From the NCBI RefSeq assembly GCF_040365005.1, contig NZ_BAABWV010000003.1, forward strand, positions 62,001-126,000: a DNA stretch of 64,000 bases. Direction: 5' to 3'. This DNA comes from Antarcticimicrobium sp040365005. GTDB lineage: Bacteria > Pseudomonadota > Alphaproteobacteria > Rhodobacterales > Rhodobacteraceae. The number at the start of each line of letters is the position of its first letter. The stretch's first letter is position 1. The notes under the pieces were generated by a model. The model was not told where the DNA came from and made no database searches. It saw nothing but the letters and a program-made list of their open reading frames with translations. The position numbers and the translations under genes were made by a program. This document shows, piece by piece, positions 24,864 through 32,892 of this stretch.

Positions 24864-25720
24864 GCAAGTTCGCAACCTATACCGCCGATGGTGAAATTTT
24901 CTATGGCGCGGTGGCCGAGGGCGGGATGATTGCCTTGTCACCCGCGTTCAAGGAATGGCCCGACCTGCGCGCGGTGATCGAGGCCGGGGCGCTTTACGAC
25001 CTGGCAGTGGCCGCACAGGACAAGCCGGTGACGCATCCGACCGGCAGTTTCGAGTATCAGATCCCGATCGCGACCCCGGAAAAGATCATCTGCGTCGGCG
25101 TCAACTTTCCCGACCGCAATGCCGAATACAAGGACGGGCAGGACGCGCCACCCAACATGTCGCTGTTCATCCGCTTTGCGCGCAGCTTTACCGGCCACGG
25201 GTGCCCACTGATCCGCCCGCCGGAAACGCCGCAGCTGGATTACGAGGGCGAGATCGCCGTGGTGATCGGCAAGGGCGGGCGGCGGATTTCGCAGGCCGAC
25301 GCCTATGACCACATTGCCGCCATCACCCTGTGCAACGAGGGCACGCTGCGCGACTGGGTGCGGCACGCCAAGTTCAACGTCACCCAGGGCAAGAACTGGG
25401 ACAGCTCCGGCGCGATGGGGCCGTGGCTGGTGCCCTTCACCTCGCCCGCGCAACTGGACGACGTGCGGCTGACCACCAAGGTGAACGGAGAGCTGCGCCA
25501 AGACGACCGCACCGGGCGGATGCTGTTCCCGATCCGGCGGCAGATCGAATATATCTCGACCTTCACCACGCTGGTGCCGGGCGACATCATCGTGACCGGT
25601 ACCCCCACCGGCGCGGGTGCGCGGTTCGATCCGCCGCGGTTCCTGCGCCCCGGCGACGTGATCGAGGTCGAGGCCGAGGGGATCGGCAAGCTGGTCAACA
25701 CGGTCGAGGACGAGGCATGA
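24860..25720 (+). CDS. hpaG: HpaG-type FAH-fold decarboxylase/isomerase (single domain)
   Basis: Member of the fumarylacetoacetase C-terminal-domain family, 286 residues, predicted to decarboxylate 5-oxopent-3-ene-1,2,5-tricarboxylate in the homoprotocatechuate pathway. Metal-binding segments are QLDYEGEIAVVIG, GKNWDSSGAMGPWLV and GDIIVTGTPTGAGARF. E. coli HpaG is a fused duplicated protein of about 430 residues; here only one FAH module is present, preceded by a short N-terminal region. It overlaps the upstream decarboxylase and the downstream hpaH by ATGA. Confidence 0.87.
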   Translation: MSKFATYTADGEIFYGAVAEGGMIALSPAFKEWPDLRAVIEAGALYDLAVAAQDKPVTHPTGSFEYQIPIATPEKIICVGVNFPDRNAEYKDGQDAPPNMSLFIRFARSFTGHGCPLIRPPETPQLDYEGEIAVVIGKGGRRISQADAYDHIAAITLCNEGTLRDWVRHAKFNVTQGKNWDSSGAMGPWLVPFTSPAQLDDVRLTTKVNGELRQDDRTGRMLFPIRRQIEYISTFTTLVPGDIIVTGTPTGAGARFDPPRFLRPGDVIEVEAEGIGKLVNTVEDEA

Positions 25721-26517
25721 CGCCCGCACAACATGACGAGGCGGCCGAAGTGCTGTTCCAGGCGGAACAGACCGGCCGGCAATGCGGGCTGCTGTCGCTG
25801 ACCTATCCCGGCATGACGCTGGACGATGCCTATGCGGTGCAAGCCCGGCTGATCGCACGCAAGCTGGCGGCGGGGCGGCGCAAGATCGGCTGGAAAATCG
25901 GCTTGACCAGCCGGGCGATGCAGGACGCGCTGAAGATAGACACGCCCGACAGCGGCGTGCTGCTGGACGATATGGCGTTTGAGAACGGGGCCACAGTGCC
26001 CGCAGGGCGGTTCATCCAACCCCGTGTCGAGGCCGAGATCGCCTTCGTGATGAAGGCACCACTGGCCGGCGCCGACTGCACACGCGCGGATGTGCTGGCG
26101 GCGACCGACCATGTCGCGCCGTCGCTGGAAATCCTCGATACCCGCGTGCTGCGCGTCGATCCAGAGACCGGCAAGGCCCGCGTGATCACCGACACCATCA
26201 GCGACAACGCCGCCAACGCCGGTGTCGTGCTGGGGGCCGAGCGCCACGCGCCTGACGCGGTGGATCTGCGCTGGACCGGCGCCATCGTCAGCCGCGACGG
26301 CGTTGTCGAGGAAACCGGGCTGGGCGCCGGGGTGCTGAACGACCCGGTGACATCGGTGCTCTGGCTTGCGCGCCGCATGGCGGATTATGGTCAGCAGATC
26401 GAGGCGGGCGATATCGTCCTGTCCGGGTCTTTCATCCGCCCGGTCGAGGCGCCGGCCGGATCACGTTTTACCGCCGATTTCGGGCCGTTCGGCTCGGTCC
26501 ACATCACTTTCGACTGA
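25717..26517 (+). CDS. hpaH: 2-oxo-hept-4-ene-1,7-dioate hydratase
   Basis: Hydratase adding water to 2-oxohept-4-enedioate, of the MhpD/HpaH/4-oxalocrotonate decarboxylase family, 266 residues. Characteristic stretches are GRRKIGWKIGLTSRAMQ, IQPRVEAEIAFVMK, SLEILDTR and DIVLSGSFIRPVEAPAG, the last being typical of this family's C-terminus. ATG 25717 overlaps the hpaG stop. The adjacent FAH-fold gene and aldolase identify it as HpaH rather than MhpD. Confidence 0.92.
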   Translation: MTPAQHDEAAEVLFQAEQTGRQCGLLSLTYPGMTLDDAYAVQARLIARKLAAGRRKIGWKIGLTSRAMQDALKIDTPDSGVLLDDMAFENGATVPAGRFIQPRVEAEIAFVMKAPLAGADCTRADVLAATDHVAPSLEILDTRVLRVDPETGKARVITDTISDNAANAGVVLGAERHAPDAVDLRWTGAIVSRDGVVEETGLGAGVLNDPVTSVLWLARRMADYGQQIEAGDIVLSGSFIRPVEAPAGSRFTADFGPFGSVHITFD

Positions 26518-26526
26518 GAGGTTCAC

Positions 26527-27297
26527 ATGCCCGTCCCCACAAACCCCTTCAAACACGCCCTCGCCGCAGGTGAAAAACAGATCGGCTGCTGGATGAGCTT
26601 TGCCGATGGCCAGGCCGCCGAGATCATGGGCACCGCCGGGTTCGACTGGCTGGTGATCGACGGTGAACACGCGCCGAACGACATCCGCTCAATCCGCGAC
26701 CAGTTGCTCGCCCTGGCGGCCAGCCCCAGCCACCCGGTGGTCCGGGTGCCGATCGGCGAGACATGGATGATCAAGCAGGTGCTGGATGTCGGCGCGCAGA
26801 CCGTGCTGGTGCCGATGGTGGAAAGCGGAGATCAGGCGCGGGAACTGGTGCGCGCCTGCACCTATCCTCCCGAGGGCACCCGGGGTGTTGGCGCCATGGG
26901 CGGGCGGGCCACGATGTTCGGCTCGATCCCCGATTACATCCCCACCGCCGACGCGGAGATCTGCCTGCTGGTGCAGGTGGAAAGCCGCGCCGGTCTGGCC
27001 GCGCTGGACGACATCCTCGCCGTCGAGGGGGTGGACGGTGTCTTTATCGGGCCGGCGGACCTGTCGACCGACATGGGATTTCAGGGCGACAGCGCCGCGC
27101 CCGAGGTCCGCGCCGCGATCGCCGATGCCATCGCCCGGATCAAGGCAGCAGGAAAGGCGCCCGGCATCCTTGGCGTGACCGAGGAGGCGACGCAGACCTA
27201 TCACGACATGGGGGCGCAATTCCTGGCCGTCGGCATCGACGTCCTGCTGCTTGCCCGGACCGCGCGGGCGCTGTCAGAGCGTTGGAAAACCGCCTGA
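26527..27297 (+). CDS. hpaI: 4-hydroxy-2-oxoheptanedioate aldolase
   Basis: Class II (metal-dependent) pyruvate aldolase of the HpcH/HpaI family, 256 residues, splitting 4-hydroxy-2-oxoheptanedioate into pyruvate and succinate semialdehyde. Key elements are GFDWLVIDGEHAPND, VLVPMVES, CLLVQVESRAGL and FIGPADLSTDMG, which supply Arg, Glu and Asp active-site residues. GAGAGG lies 8 nt before the ATG. It completes the lower homoprotocatechuate pathway; a succinate semialdehyde dehydrogenase gene is not in the window. Confidence 0.94.
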   Translation: MPVPTNPFKHALAAGEKQIGCWMSFADGQAAEIMGTAGFDWLVIDGEHAPNDIRSIRDQLLALAASPSHPVVRVPIGETWMIKQVLDVGAQTVLVPMVESGDQARELVRACTYPPEGTRGVGAMGGRATMFGSIPDYIPTADAEICLLVQVESRAGLAALDDILAVEGVDGVFIGPADLSTDMGFQGDSAAPEVRAAIADAIARIKAAGKAPGILGVTEEATQTYHDMGAQFLAVGIDVLLLARTARALSERWKTA

Positions 27298-27308
27298 AAA
27301 TCGCGACG

Positions 27309-27355
27309 TGCGTATTTACACGCAATTGACCGAAGCGAGTTTGCAAGGCTAGCGT
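27309..27355 (+). promoter_or_regulatory. Candidate promoter and upstream inverted repeat for the ABC transporter operon
   Basis: TTGACC (27326-27331) and TAGCGT (27350-27355) with an 18-nt spacer resemble a sigma-70 promoter. Just upstream TGCGT (27309-27313) and ACGCA (27320-27324) form an inverted repeat around six bases. A separate promoter would let the transporter be controlled apart from the hpa genes. Support is by motif only. Confidence 0.35.
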
Positions 27356-27409
27356 ATCGTCACGGGAGTTTCAGGCGCCATCCGTGGCGCTTACCAGGGA
27401 GAGAGAATC

Positions 27410-28585
27410 GTGACACGCATTTTCGTTGCGGGCATGGTGTCGGCGCTTGCGCTGGCCACCGCTGCTACCGCTGACATCAAGATCGCCCATGTCTATGGCA
27501 AGACCGGCCCCTATGAGGCCTATGCGAAACAGTCCCACGACGGGCTGATGATGGGGCTGGAGTACGCCACCGGCGGCACCATGGAGATCGACGGCGAAAA
27601 GATCGTCGTGCTTGAAAAGGACACCCAGCTGAAGCCGGAGAACGGCCGCGCGCTGCTGGAAGAGGCCTATGGCGACGACGAGGTCGACCTGGCCGTCGGG
27701 CCGGTCAGTTCCGGCGTGGCGCTGGCGATGCTGCCGGTGGCCGAGGAATACGAAAAGATCCTGCTGGTCGAACCGGCGGTTGCCGACTCCATCACCGGGG
27801 CCAACTGGAACCGCTATATCTTCCGCACCGGACGCAACTCGTCCCAGGACGCGGTGTCGAACGCCATCGCGCTGGCCGGCGAGAACGTGCATATCGCGAC
27901 GCTGGCGCAGGATTACGCCTTTGGTCGTGACGGCATCGCCGCCTTCAAGGACGCGCTGGAGGGCACCGGAACCGATGTCGCGCACGAGGAATACGTGCCC
28001 ACTGACACCACCGACTTTACCGCCGCGGCGGAGCGCATCTTCAACGCGATGAAGGATCTGGACGGCAAGAAGAAGCTGTTCGTCATCTGGGCCGGCGGCG
28101 GCAACCCGATGAGCAAGGTCAACGCGATGGACCCGGGCCGGTTCGGCATCGAGATCGCCAGCGGCGGCAACATCCTGGCGGCGTTGAAGGGCTGGAAAGA
28201 GTTCGATGGCATGGAGGGGGCGACCTATTACTACTACGACATCCCCAAGAACCCGGTGAACGACTGGCTGGTGAAGGAGCATATGGACCGCTTCGGCACG
28301 CCGCCCGACTTCTTTACCGCCGGCGGCATGGCGGCGGGCATCGCCGTGGTCGAGGCGATCAAGAAGGCCGGCGGCACCGATACCGAGGACCTGATCGCGG
28401 CGATGGAAGGCATGGAGTGGGAAACGCCCAAGGGCACCATGCGCTTCCGTCCCGAGGATCACCAGGCGATGCAATCCATGTACCACTTCAAGATCAGGGT
28501 CGACCCGGACGTGGAATGGGCGATCCCCGAGCTGGTGCGTGAGCTTGGCATCGACGACCTGCCGATCCCTGTTCGTAACCAGTAA
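27410..28585 (+). CDS. Branched-chain-amino-acid-type ABC transporter substrate-binding protein
   Basis: Periplasmic binding protein (type I fold, LivJ-like), 391 residues. GTG 27410 starts a signal peptide TRIFVAGMVSALALATAATA with cleavage likely near residue 21. Body segments are IKIAHVYGKTGPYEAYAKQS, DLAVGPVSSGVALAMLPVAEE and DYAFGRDGIAAFKDAL. This family takes up branched-chain or aromatic amino acids, amides and aromatic acids; with hpa genes upstream an aromatic acid or amine ligand is plausible but unproven. The leader has a hairpin at 27373-27392 and GGGAGAGAG as ribosome binding site. Confidence 0.92.
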   Translation: MTRIFVAGMVSALALATAATADIKIAHVYGKTGPYEAYAKQSHDGLMMGLEYATGGTMEIDGEKIVVLEKDTQLKPENGRALLEEAYGDDEVDLAVGPVSSGVALAMLPVAEEYEKILLVEPAVADSITGANWNRYIFRTGRNSSQDAVSNAIALAGENVHIATLAQDYAFGRDGIAAFKDALEGTGTDVAHEEYVPTDTTDFTAAAERIFNAMKDLDGKKKLFVIWAGGGNPMSKVNAMDPGRFGIEIASGGNILAALKGWKEFDGMEGATYYYYDIPKNPVNDWLVKEHMDRFGTPPDFFTAGGMAAGIAVVEAIKKAGGTDTEDLIAAMEGMEWETPKGTMRFRPEDHQAMQSMYHFKIRVDPDVEWAIPELVRELGIDDLPIPVRNQ

Positions 28586-28601
28586 CCTTTTTTCCTCAAG
28601 G

Positions 28602-28633
28602 CCGGGGCGGGTCGGCTGACCGATCCGCCCCGG
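28602..28633 (+). promoter_or_regulatory. Intercistronic hairpin after the binding-protein gene
   Basis: A 14-bp stem (one G-U pair), 28602-28615 against 28620-28633 with a CTGA loop, lies 17 nt after the binding-protein stop. There is no T-run after it, so it is unlikely to terminate fully. In periplasmic ABC operons such stems protect the upstream message and lower expression of the downstream ATPase genes. A run of six T precedes it, which would suit a terminator on the minus strand. Confidence 0.6.
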
Positions 28634-28694
28634 TCCGATCCCACCGGATACCGTCCCCGCCCGCGTCACTGCGGGACCGGGAAGGACAGGACAG

Positions 28695-29459
28695 ATGACC
28701 GACCCCATACTCAGAACCCAGGACCTGACCGTGCGCTTTGGCGGCCATGTCGCGGTGGATGCGGTGAGCTGCGCCTTTCAGGCCGGAGAGCTGACCGCCA
28801 TCGTCGGCCCCAACGGCGCCGGCAAGACCACCTATTTCAACCTGATCTCGGGCCAGATCCCCGCCACCGGCGGCAAGGTGTTCCTGCGCGGGCGCGACCT
28901 TGCCGGGATGTCGGCCTCGCAGCGGACCAAGGCCGGGATCGGCCGCGCGTTCCAGCTGACCAACCTGTTTCCCGACCTGACGGTTCTGGAAAACGTCCGC
29001 CTGGTGGTGCAGTCGCACTCCGGGCAGGGCTTCAACCTGTGGTCGATGGCCAGCAAACACACCGAGTTGACCGAGGCCGCGCAAGCGGTGCTGGAGCGGG
29101 TGCGGCTGGCCGACCTGGCCGGGCAGGTGGTGTCGGAACTGTCGCACGGCAACCAGCGCAAGCTGGAGGTGGCGCTGCTGATCGCGCTCGACCCGGCGGT
29201 CTACATGTTCGACGAACCCACCGCCGGGATGAGCGTGGACGAGGCGCCCGTGGTGCTGGACCTGATCGCCGACCTGAAGGCGCAGAGCGACCGCACCATC
29301 CTGCTGGTCGAGCACAAGATGGACGTGATCCGCACCCTCGCCGACCGCATCATCGTGCTGCACAACGGCGAACTGGCCGCCGACGGCCCCCCGGCCGAGG
29401 TGATGGCCTCGGACGTGGTGCAGGAAGCCTACATGGGCAAGGAGCTGGAAGATGTCTGA
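28695..29459 (+). CDS. livG: ABC transporter ATPase (LivG type)
   Basis: Cytoplasmic ATPase of a branched-chain-type importer, 254 residues. Walker A is VGPNGAGKTTYF, the signature is LSHGNQRKLEVALLIALDP, Walker B VYMFDEPTAGMSVDE, and the C-terminus ends AYMGKELEDV. The signature LSHGNQRKLE is typical of LivG. It overlaps livF by 8 nt. Partner of LivF for coupling to LivH/LivM. Confidence 0.95.
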   Translation: MTDPILRTQDLTVRFGGHVAVDAVSCAFQAGELTAIVGPNGAGKTTYFNLISGQIPATGGKVFLRGRDLAGMSASQRTKAGIGRAFQLTNLFPDLTVLENVRLVVQSHSGQGFNLWSMASKHTELTEAAQAVLERVRLADLAGQVVSELSHGNQRKLEVALLIALDPAVYMFDEPTAGMSVDEAPVVLDLIADLKAQSDRTILLVEHKMDVIRTLADRIIVLHNGELAADGPPAEVMASDVVQEAYMGKELEDV

Positions 29460-30174
29460 CCCGATCCTGCGCCTCGAGGGGGTCTGTACCAACATCGCGC
29501 AATACCACATCCTGCAGGGGGTGGAGCTGGAGGTGCCGCGCGGACAGGTGACCATGCTGCTGGGCCGCAACGGGGTGGGCAAGACCACCACGCTGCGCAC
29601 CATCATCGGCCACTGGCGCGCCCACAAGGGCCGGGTGATGTTCGACGGCGAGGACATCACCGCGATGCCGACCCCCGCCATCGCCCGCGCCGGCGTCGGC
29701 TTCGTGCCCGAGGACATGGGCATCTTTTCCGACCTGACGGTCGAGGAGAACATGGTGCTCGCCGCCGCCTCGGGTCCGATCGACAGCGCCCGGCTGGACT
29801 GGGTGTTTTCCGCCTTTCCGCCGCTCAAGACCTTTTGGAAATCCGAGGCGGGGAACCTGTCAGGCGGACAGAAACAGATGCTCTCGATCGCGCGGGCGAT
29901 GATCGAGGAGCGCAAGCTCTATCTCATCGACGAGCCGACCAAGGGGCTGGCGCCGGCCATCGTCTCGACCATGGCGCGCGCGCTGAAGGAGTTGAAGGCA
30001 GAGGGCGCCTCGATCCTGCTGGTCGAACAGAATTTCGCGGTCGCCCGGGCGCTGGGGGACACCGCCAACGTGATGGACGACGGGCGGATGATCTGGTCGG
30101 GCACGATGACGAAACTGGCCGGCGATGCCGCGTTGCAGGAGCGCCTGATGGGGCTGAGCCTTGAAGCCCATTGA
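29452..30174 (+). CDS. livF: ABC transporter ATPase (LivF type)
   Basis: Second ATPase of the importer, 240 residues. Walker A reads LGRNGVGKTTTLRTI, the signature LSGGQKQMLSIARAM and Walker B LYLIDEPTKGLAPAIV, with LLVEQNFAVARALGD as the H-loop area, all LivF-like. The start ATG 29452 lies inside livG. Normally LivH would follow directly; here a 59-nt gap and an unrecognised gene come first. Confidence 0.95.
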   Translation: MSDPILRLEGVCTNIAQYHILQGVELEVPRGQVTMLLGRNGVGKTTTLRTIIGHWRAHKGRVMFDGEDITAMPTPAIARAGVGFVPEDMGIFSDLTVEENMVLAAASGPIDSARLDWVFSAFPPLKTFWKSEAGNLSGGQKQMLSIARAMIEERKLYLIDEPTKGLAPAIVSTMARALKELKAEGASILLVEQNFAVARALGDTANVMDDGRMIWSGTMTKLAGDAALQERLMGLSLEAH

Positions 30175-30199
30175 GGTGGGCGCGGCAGATGTCGGGTTC

Positions 30200-30221
30200 G
30201 AGTATTTGAAAAGAGAAGAAG
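30200..30221 (-). repeat. 22-nt intergenic motif, copy 1
   Basis: On the minus strand this reads CTTCTTCTCTTTT then CAAATACTC. The same motif occurs at 49171-49193 on the plus strand with one extra C. It lies in the gap between livF and the unrecognised gene. Two copies in 64 kb imply a dispersed short repeat; function is unknown. Confidence 0.55.
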
Positions 30222-30233
30222 CAAGGGGCAGTT

Positions 30234-30785
30234 ATGGCAATTGATGTAAGCGGCACGATCGCCGCAATTCCCGCGATGTCGGAAGCGTCGCGAAAACGGC
30301 TTCGACAGAACATTGCAGCTTGGGTGAAATCTGGCGAGCCAGAAAAAATGACCGCCGCCCAATTGGTTGAGAGCGCCTTGGAAGCAGACGATCTACCCGC
30401 CGGCGAGGGTGCATACGATGCAATTGACCAAACCACTCGCGAAGAACGCTTGCGCAAAGCGTTCCTTCGTCGCCCCGCATCCAGCACCGAGACAGCGGTG
30501 ATAGGCCTTCTTCTTCGACATCCGAACGAAACCTCGCACCAGCTTTCCCGAAGGCTCGGGTGGGAAGGACAAACATGGCATGCGCATTTTGGCAAGGCTT
30601 GTCACGCGCGGGAAGATCTCCTTTGGCGAGCGCCGCCGTCCGAGCGAAGGGACGAAAGGTTCTTTTCCGCGATCCTCGCCGACTATAACGACGCATCAGG
30701 AACTTGGCGGATCAAGCCAGACCTCGCCACAACACTTGCTGACGTACTCGATATCAAACTGATCGACGGCGGGGGTGAAGCATGA
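30234..30785 (+). CDS. Unrecognised protein inserted in the liv operon
   Basis: No family recognised; 183 residues, ATG 30234 with AAGGGGCAG upstream. It is predicted helical and soluble: an N-terminal ASRKRLRQNIAAWVKSGEPEK region, then TETAVIGLLLRHPNETSHQLSRRLG, which looks like a helix-turn-helix or winged-helix segment (the HQLSRRLGW stretch as recognition helix), then WHAHFGKACHAREDLLW. It has no signal peptide or membrane segment. Its base composition is visibly lower in GC than the flanking genes, with more A/T third positions, suggesting recent acquisition. It ends with an ATGA overlap into livH. A DNA-binding or regulatory role is a guess. Confidence 0.75.
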   Translation: MAIDVSGTIAAIPAMSEASRKRLRQNIAAWVKSGEPEKMTAAQLVESALEADDLPAGEGAYDAIDQTTREERLRKAFLRRPASSTETAVIGLLLRHPNETSHQLSRRLGWEGQTWHAHFGKACHAREDLLWRAPPSERRDERFFSAILADYNDASGTWRIKPDLATTLADVLDIKLIDGGGEA

Positions 30786-31813
30786 CGGCCGCCCCGAAAC
30801 ACGCGCCGAAGATGGCGGAGCTGAGCCTGGCCCAGCGGCTGGCGCCCTGGATGCCGATGCTGCTGGTGCCGGCGCTGATACTGCTGGGGGCGCTGGCGAT
30901 CCCCGAAACCTCGAGCTGGCTGACGCTGACCGTCTCGGGGCTGGCGATGGGGATGATGATCTTCATCATGGCCTCGGGGCTGACGCTGGTGTTCGGGTTG
31001 ATGGACGTGATCAACTTCGGGCACGGCGCCTTTGTCTCGGTCGGGGCCTTTGTCGGTGTCACCGTCCTGCTGATGCTGGGCCAGATGACCGGCGCGCCCA
31101 GCCTCGGGCTGAACCTGGTGGCGATGATGCTGGCGGTGCTCGGCGCGGTGGCGGCCACCGGCGCGATGGGCTGGGCCTTTGAAAAGGTGATCGTGATGCC
31201 GGTCTATGGCCATCATCTGAAGCAGATCCTGGTCACCATGGGCGGGCTGATCGTGGTCGAGCAGCTGATCATCGTGCTGTGGGGACCCGAAGAGATCTAT
31301 ATCGCCCGGCCCGAAAGCCTGAAGGGCGCGATCACCTTTGCCGGGGCCGCGCTGGAAAAATACCGGCTGGTCGCGGTGGTGGTCGGGCTGGTCGTTTTCC
31401 TCGCCATGCGCTTTGTCCTGCGGCGCACGCGGATCGGGTTGATCGTGCGCGCCGGGGTTCAGAACGGCGAGATGGTGCAGGCGCTGGGATACCGGTTGCG
31501 GCGGGTGTTCGTCGGCGTCTTCATCGCGGGATCGGCGCTGGCCGGGCTGGGCGGCGTCATGTGGGGCCTCTACCAGGAGGTCATCACCGCCCACATGGGC
31601 AACCAGGCGATGATCCTGATCTTCATCGTGGTGATCATCGGCGGGCTGGGCAGCGTCGAGGGCTGTTTCATCGGCGCGCTGCTGGTCGGGCTGTTGCAGA
31701 ACTACGTCGCCTTCCTGGAGCCCAAGGCGGCGCTGATTTCCAACATCGCCCTTATGGTGGCAATCCTGATGTGGCGCCCGATGGGCATGATACCGGTGGT
31801 AAAGGCGAAATGA
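30782..31813 (+). CDS. livH: ABC transporter permease (LivH type)
   Basis: Inner-membrane permease of 343 residues with about eight to nine hydrophobic segments. LivH features are SGLTLVFGLMDVINFGHGAFVS and the coupling-helix region QALGYRLRRVFVGVFIAGSALAGLGG, then IIGGLGSVEGCFIGALLVG. An N-terminal cytosolic extension of about 20 residues precedes the first segment. The start overlaps the unrecognised gene, the end overlaps livM. Confidence 0.95.
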   Translation: MTAAPKHAPKMAELSLAQRLAPWMPMLLVPALILLGALAIPETSSWLTLTVSGLAMGMMIFIMASGLTLVFGLMDVINFGHGAFVSVGAFVGVTVLLMLGQMTGAPSLGLNLVAMMLAVLGAVAATGAMGWAFEKVIVMPVYGHHLKQILVTMGGLIVVEQLIIVLWGPEEIYIARPESLKGAITFAGAALEKYRLVAVVVGLVVFLAMRFVLRRTRIGLIVRAGVQNGEMVQALGYRLRRVFVGVFIAGSALAGLGGVMWGLYQEVITAHMGNQAMILIFIVVIIGGLGSVEGCFIGALLVGLLQNYVAFLEPKAALISNIALMVAILMWRPMGMIPVVKAK

Positions 31814-32886
31814 GCATGTTGCGTTCCCTCCTGTCTGGCGACATGCCGCGCAGCCGCATCCTGGCGCTGATCCTGGCCGCGATCCTGATCTGCCTGGCGC
31901 TGGCGCCGTTCCTGTTTCCCGGCGTGCGCACGGTGGACACTGCCGCGCGCATCTGTGTCTTCATCCTGCTGGTGGCGAGTTACGATCTGCTCTTGGGCTA
32001 CGGCGGCATCGTCAGTTTCGCCCATACCATGTTCTTCGGCATCGGCGCCTATGGCGTGGCGCTGGCGCTGACCCACCTGGGGCGCGGATTCGGCCCGATT
32101 TTCGTCGGCGCCGGCGCCGGAGCGGTGATGGCGGCGCTGCTGGCGCTGCTGATCGGGCTGTTTTCGCTGCGGGTGCGGGCGATCTTCTTTGCGATGATCA
32201 CGCTGGCGGTGGCCTCGGCCGTGGCGGTGCTGGTCAGCCAGATGTCGGGGCTGACCGGGGGCGAGGACGGGCTGACCTTCAAGCTGCCGCGCGAGCTTGG
32301 CCCGGCCTTCAAGTTTGGCAAGGAGGTCTTTGACGGCAAGCTGTTCGGGGTCCGGTTGAACGGCAAGCTGCTGGCCTATTACTTTGTCTTCACCGGCGCG
32401 CTGGTGCTGTTCCTGATGTTGCTGCGGGTGGTGAATTCGCCGTTCGGCCGGGTGCTTGTGGCGATCCGCGAGAACGATTTCCGCGCCGAGGCAATCGGCT
32501 ATCGCGTGGTCTACTACCGGGTCGCCGCCACCTGCCTTTCGGCGGCGGTCGCGGCGCTGGCGGGATCGCTCTATGCGGTCTGGCTGCGTTACGTGGGGCC
32601 CGAGACCACCCTGTCGATGGAGTTGATGATCGACATCCTGCTGATGGTGGTGATCGGCGGCATGGGCACCATGTACGGCGCGGTGATCGGGGCCACGCTG
32701 TTCGTGCTGGCGCAGAACTATCTCCAGGCCCTGATGGGCGCGGCCTCGGGGCTGGTCGAGGGGGTGCCGGTGCTGCCCGAGCTGCTGAGCGCGGATCGCT
32801 GGCTGCTGTGGCTGGGGGTGCTGTTCATCCTCAGCGTCTATTTCTTTCCCACCGGCGTGGTCGGGCGTCTGCGCAGCGGGAAATAG
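31810..32886 (+). CDS. livM: ABC transporter permease (LivM type)
   Basis: Second permease, 358 residues. It shows LLVASYDLLLGYGGIVSFAH, YGVALALTHLG, FGRVLVAIRENDFRAEAIGY (coupling helix) and MVVIGGMGTMYGAVIGATLF, characteristic of LivM. ATG 31810 overlaps the livH stop. A long loop between residues 140 and 190 (GGEDGLTFKLPRELGPAFKF) is usual for LivM. It ends 6 nt from the convergent DUF3095 gene. Confidence 0.95.
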   Translation: MSMLRSLLSGDMPRSRILALILAAILICLALAPFLFPGVRTVDTAARICVFILLVASYDLLLGYGGIVSFAHTMFFGIGAYGVALALTHLGRGFGPIFVGAGAGAVMAALLALLIGLFSLRVRAIFFAMITLAVASAVAVLVSQMSGLTGGEDGLTFKLPRELGPAFKFGKEVFDGKLFGVRLNGKLLAYYFVFTGALVLFLMLLRVVNSPFGRVLVAIRENDFRAEAIGYRVVYYRVAATCLSAAVAALAGSLYAVWLRYVGPETTLSMELMIDILLMVVIGGMGTMYGAVIGATLFVLAQNYLQALMGAASGLVEGVPVLPELLSADRWLLWLGVLFILSVYFFPTGVVGRLRSGK

Positions 32887-32892
32887 ACCGGC

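Noticed and set aside
28602..28633. Intrinsic terminator after the binding-protein gene
   Set aside because: No downstream T-run on the plus strand, and the ATPase genes follow closely with ordinary operon layout.
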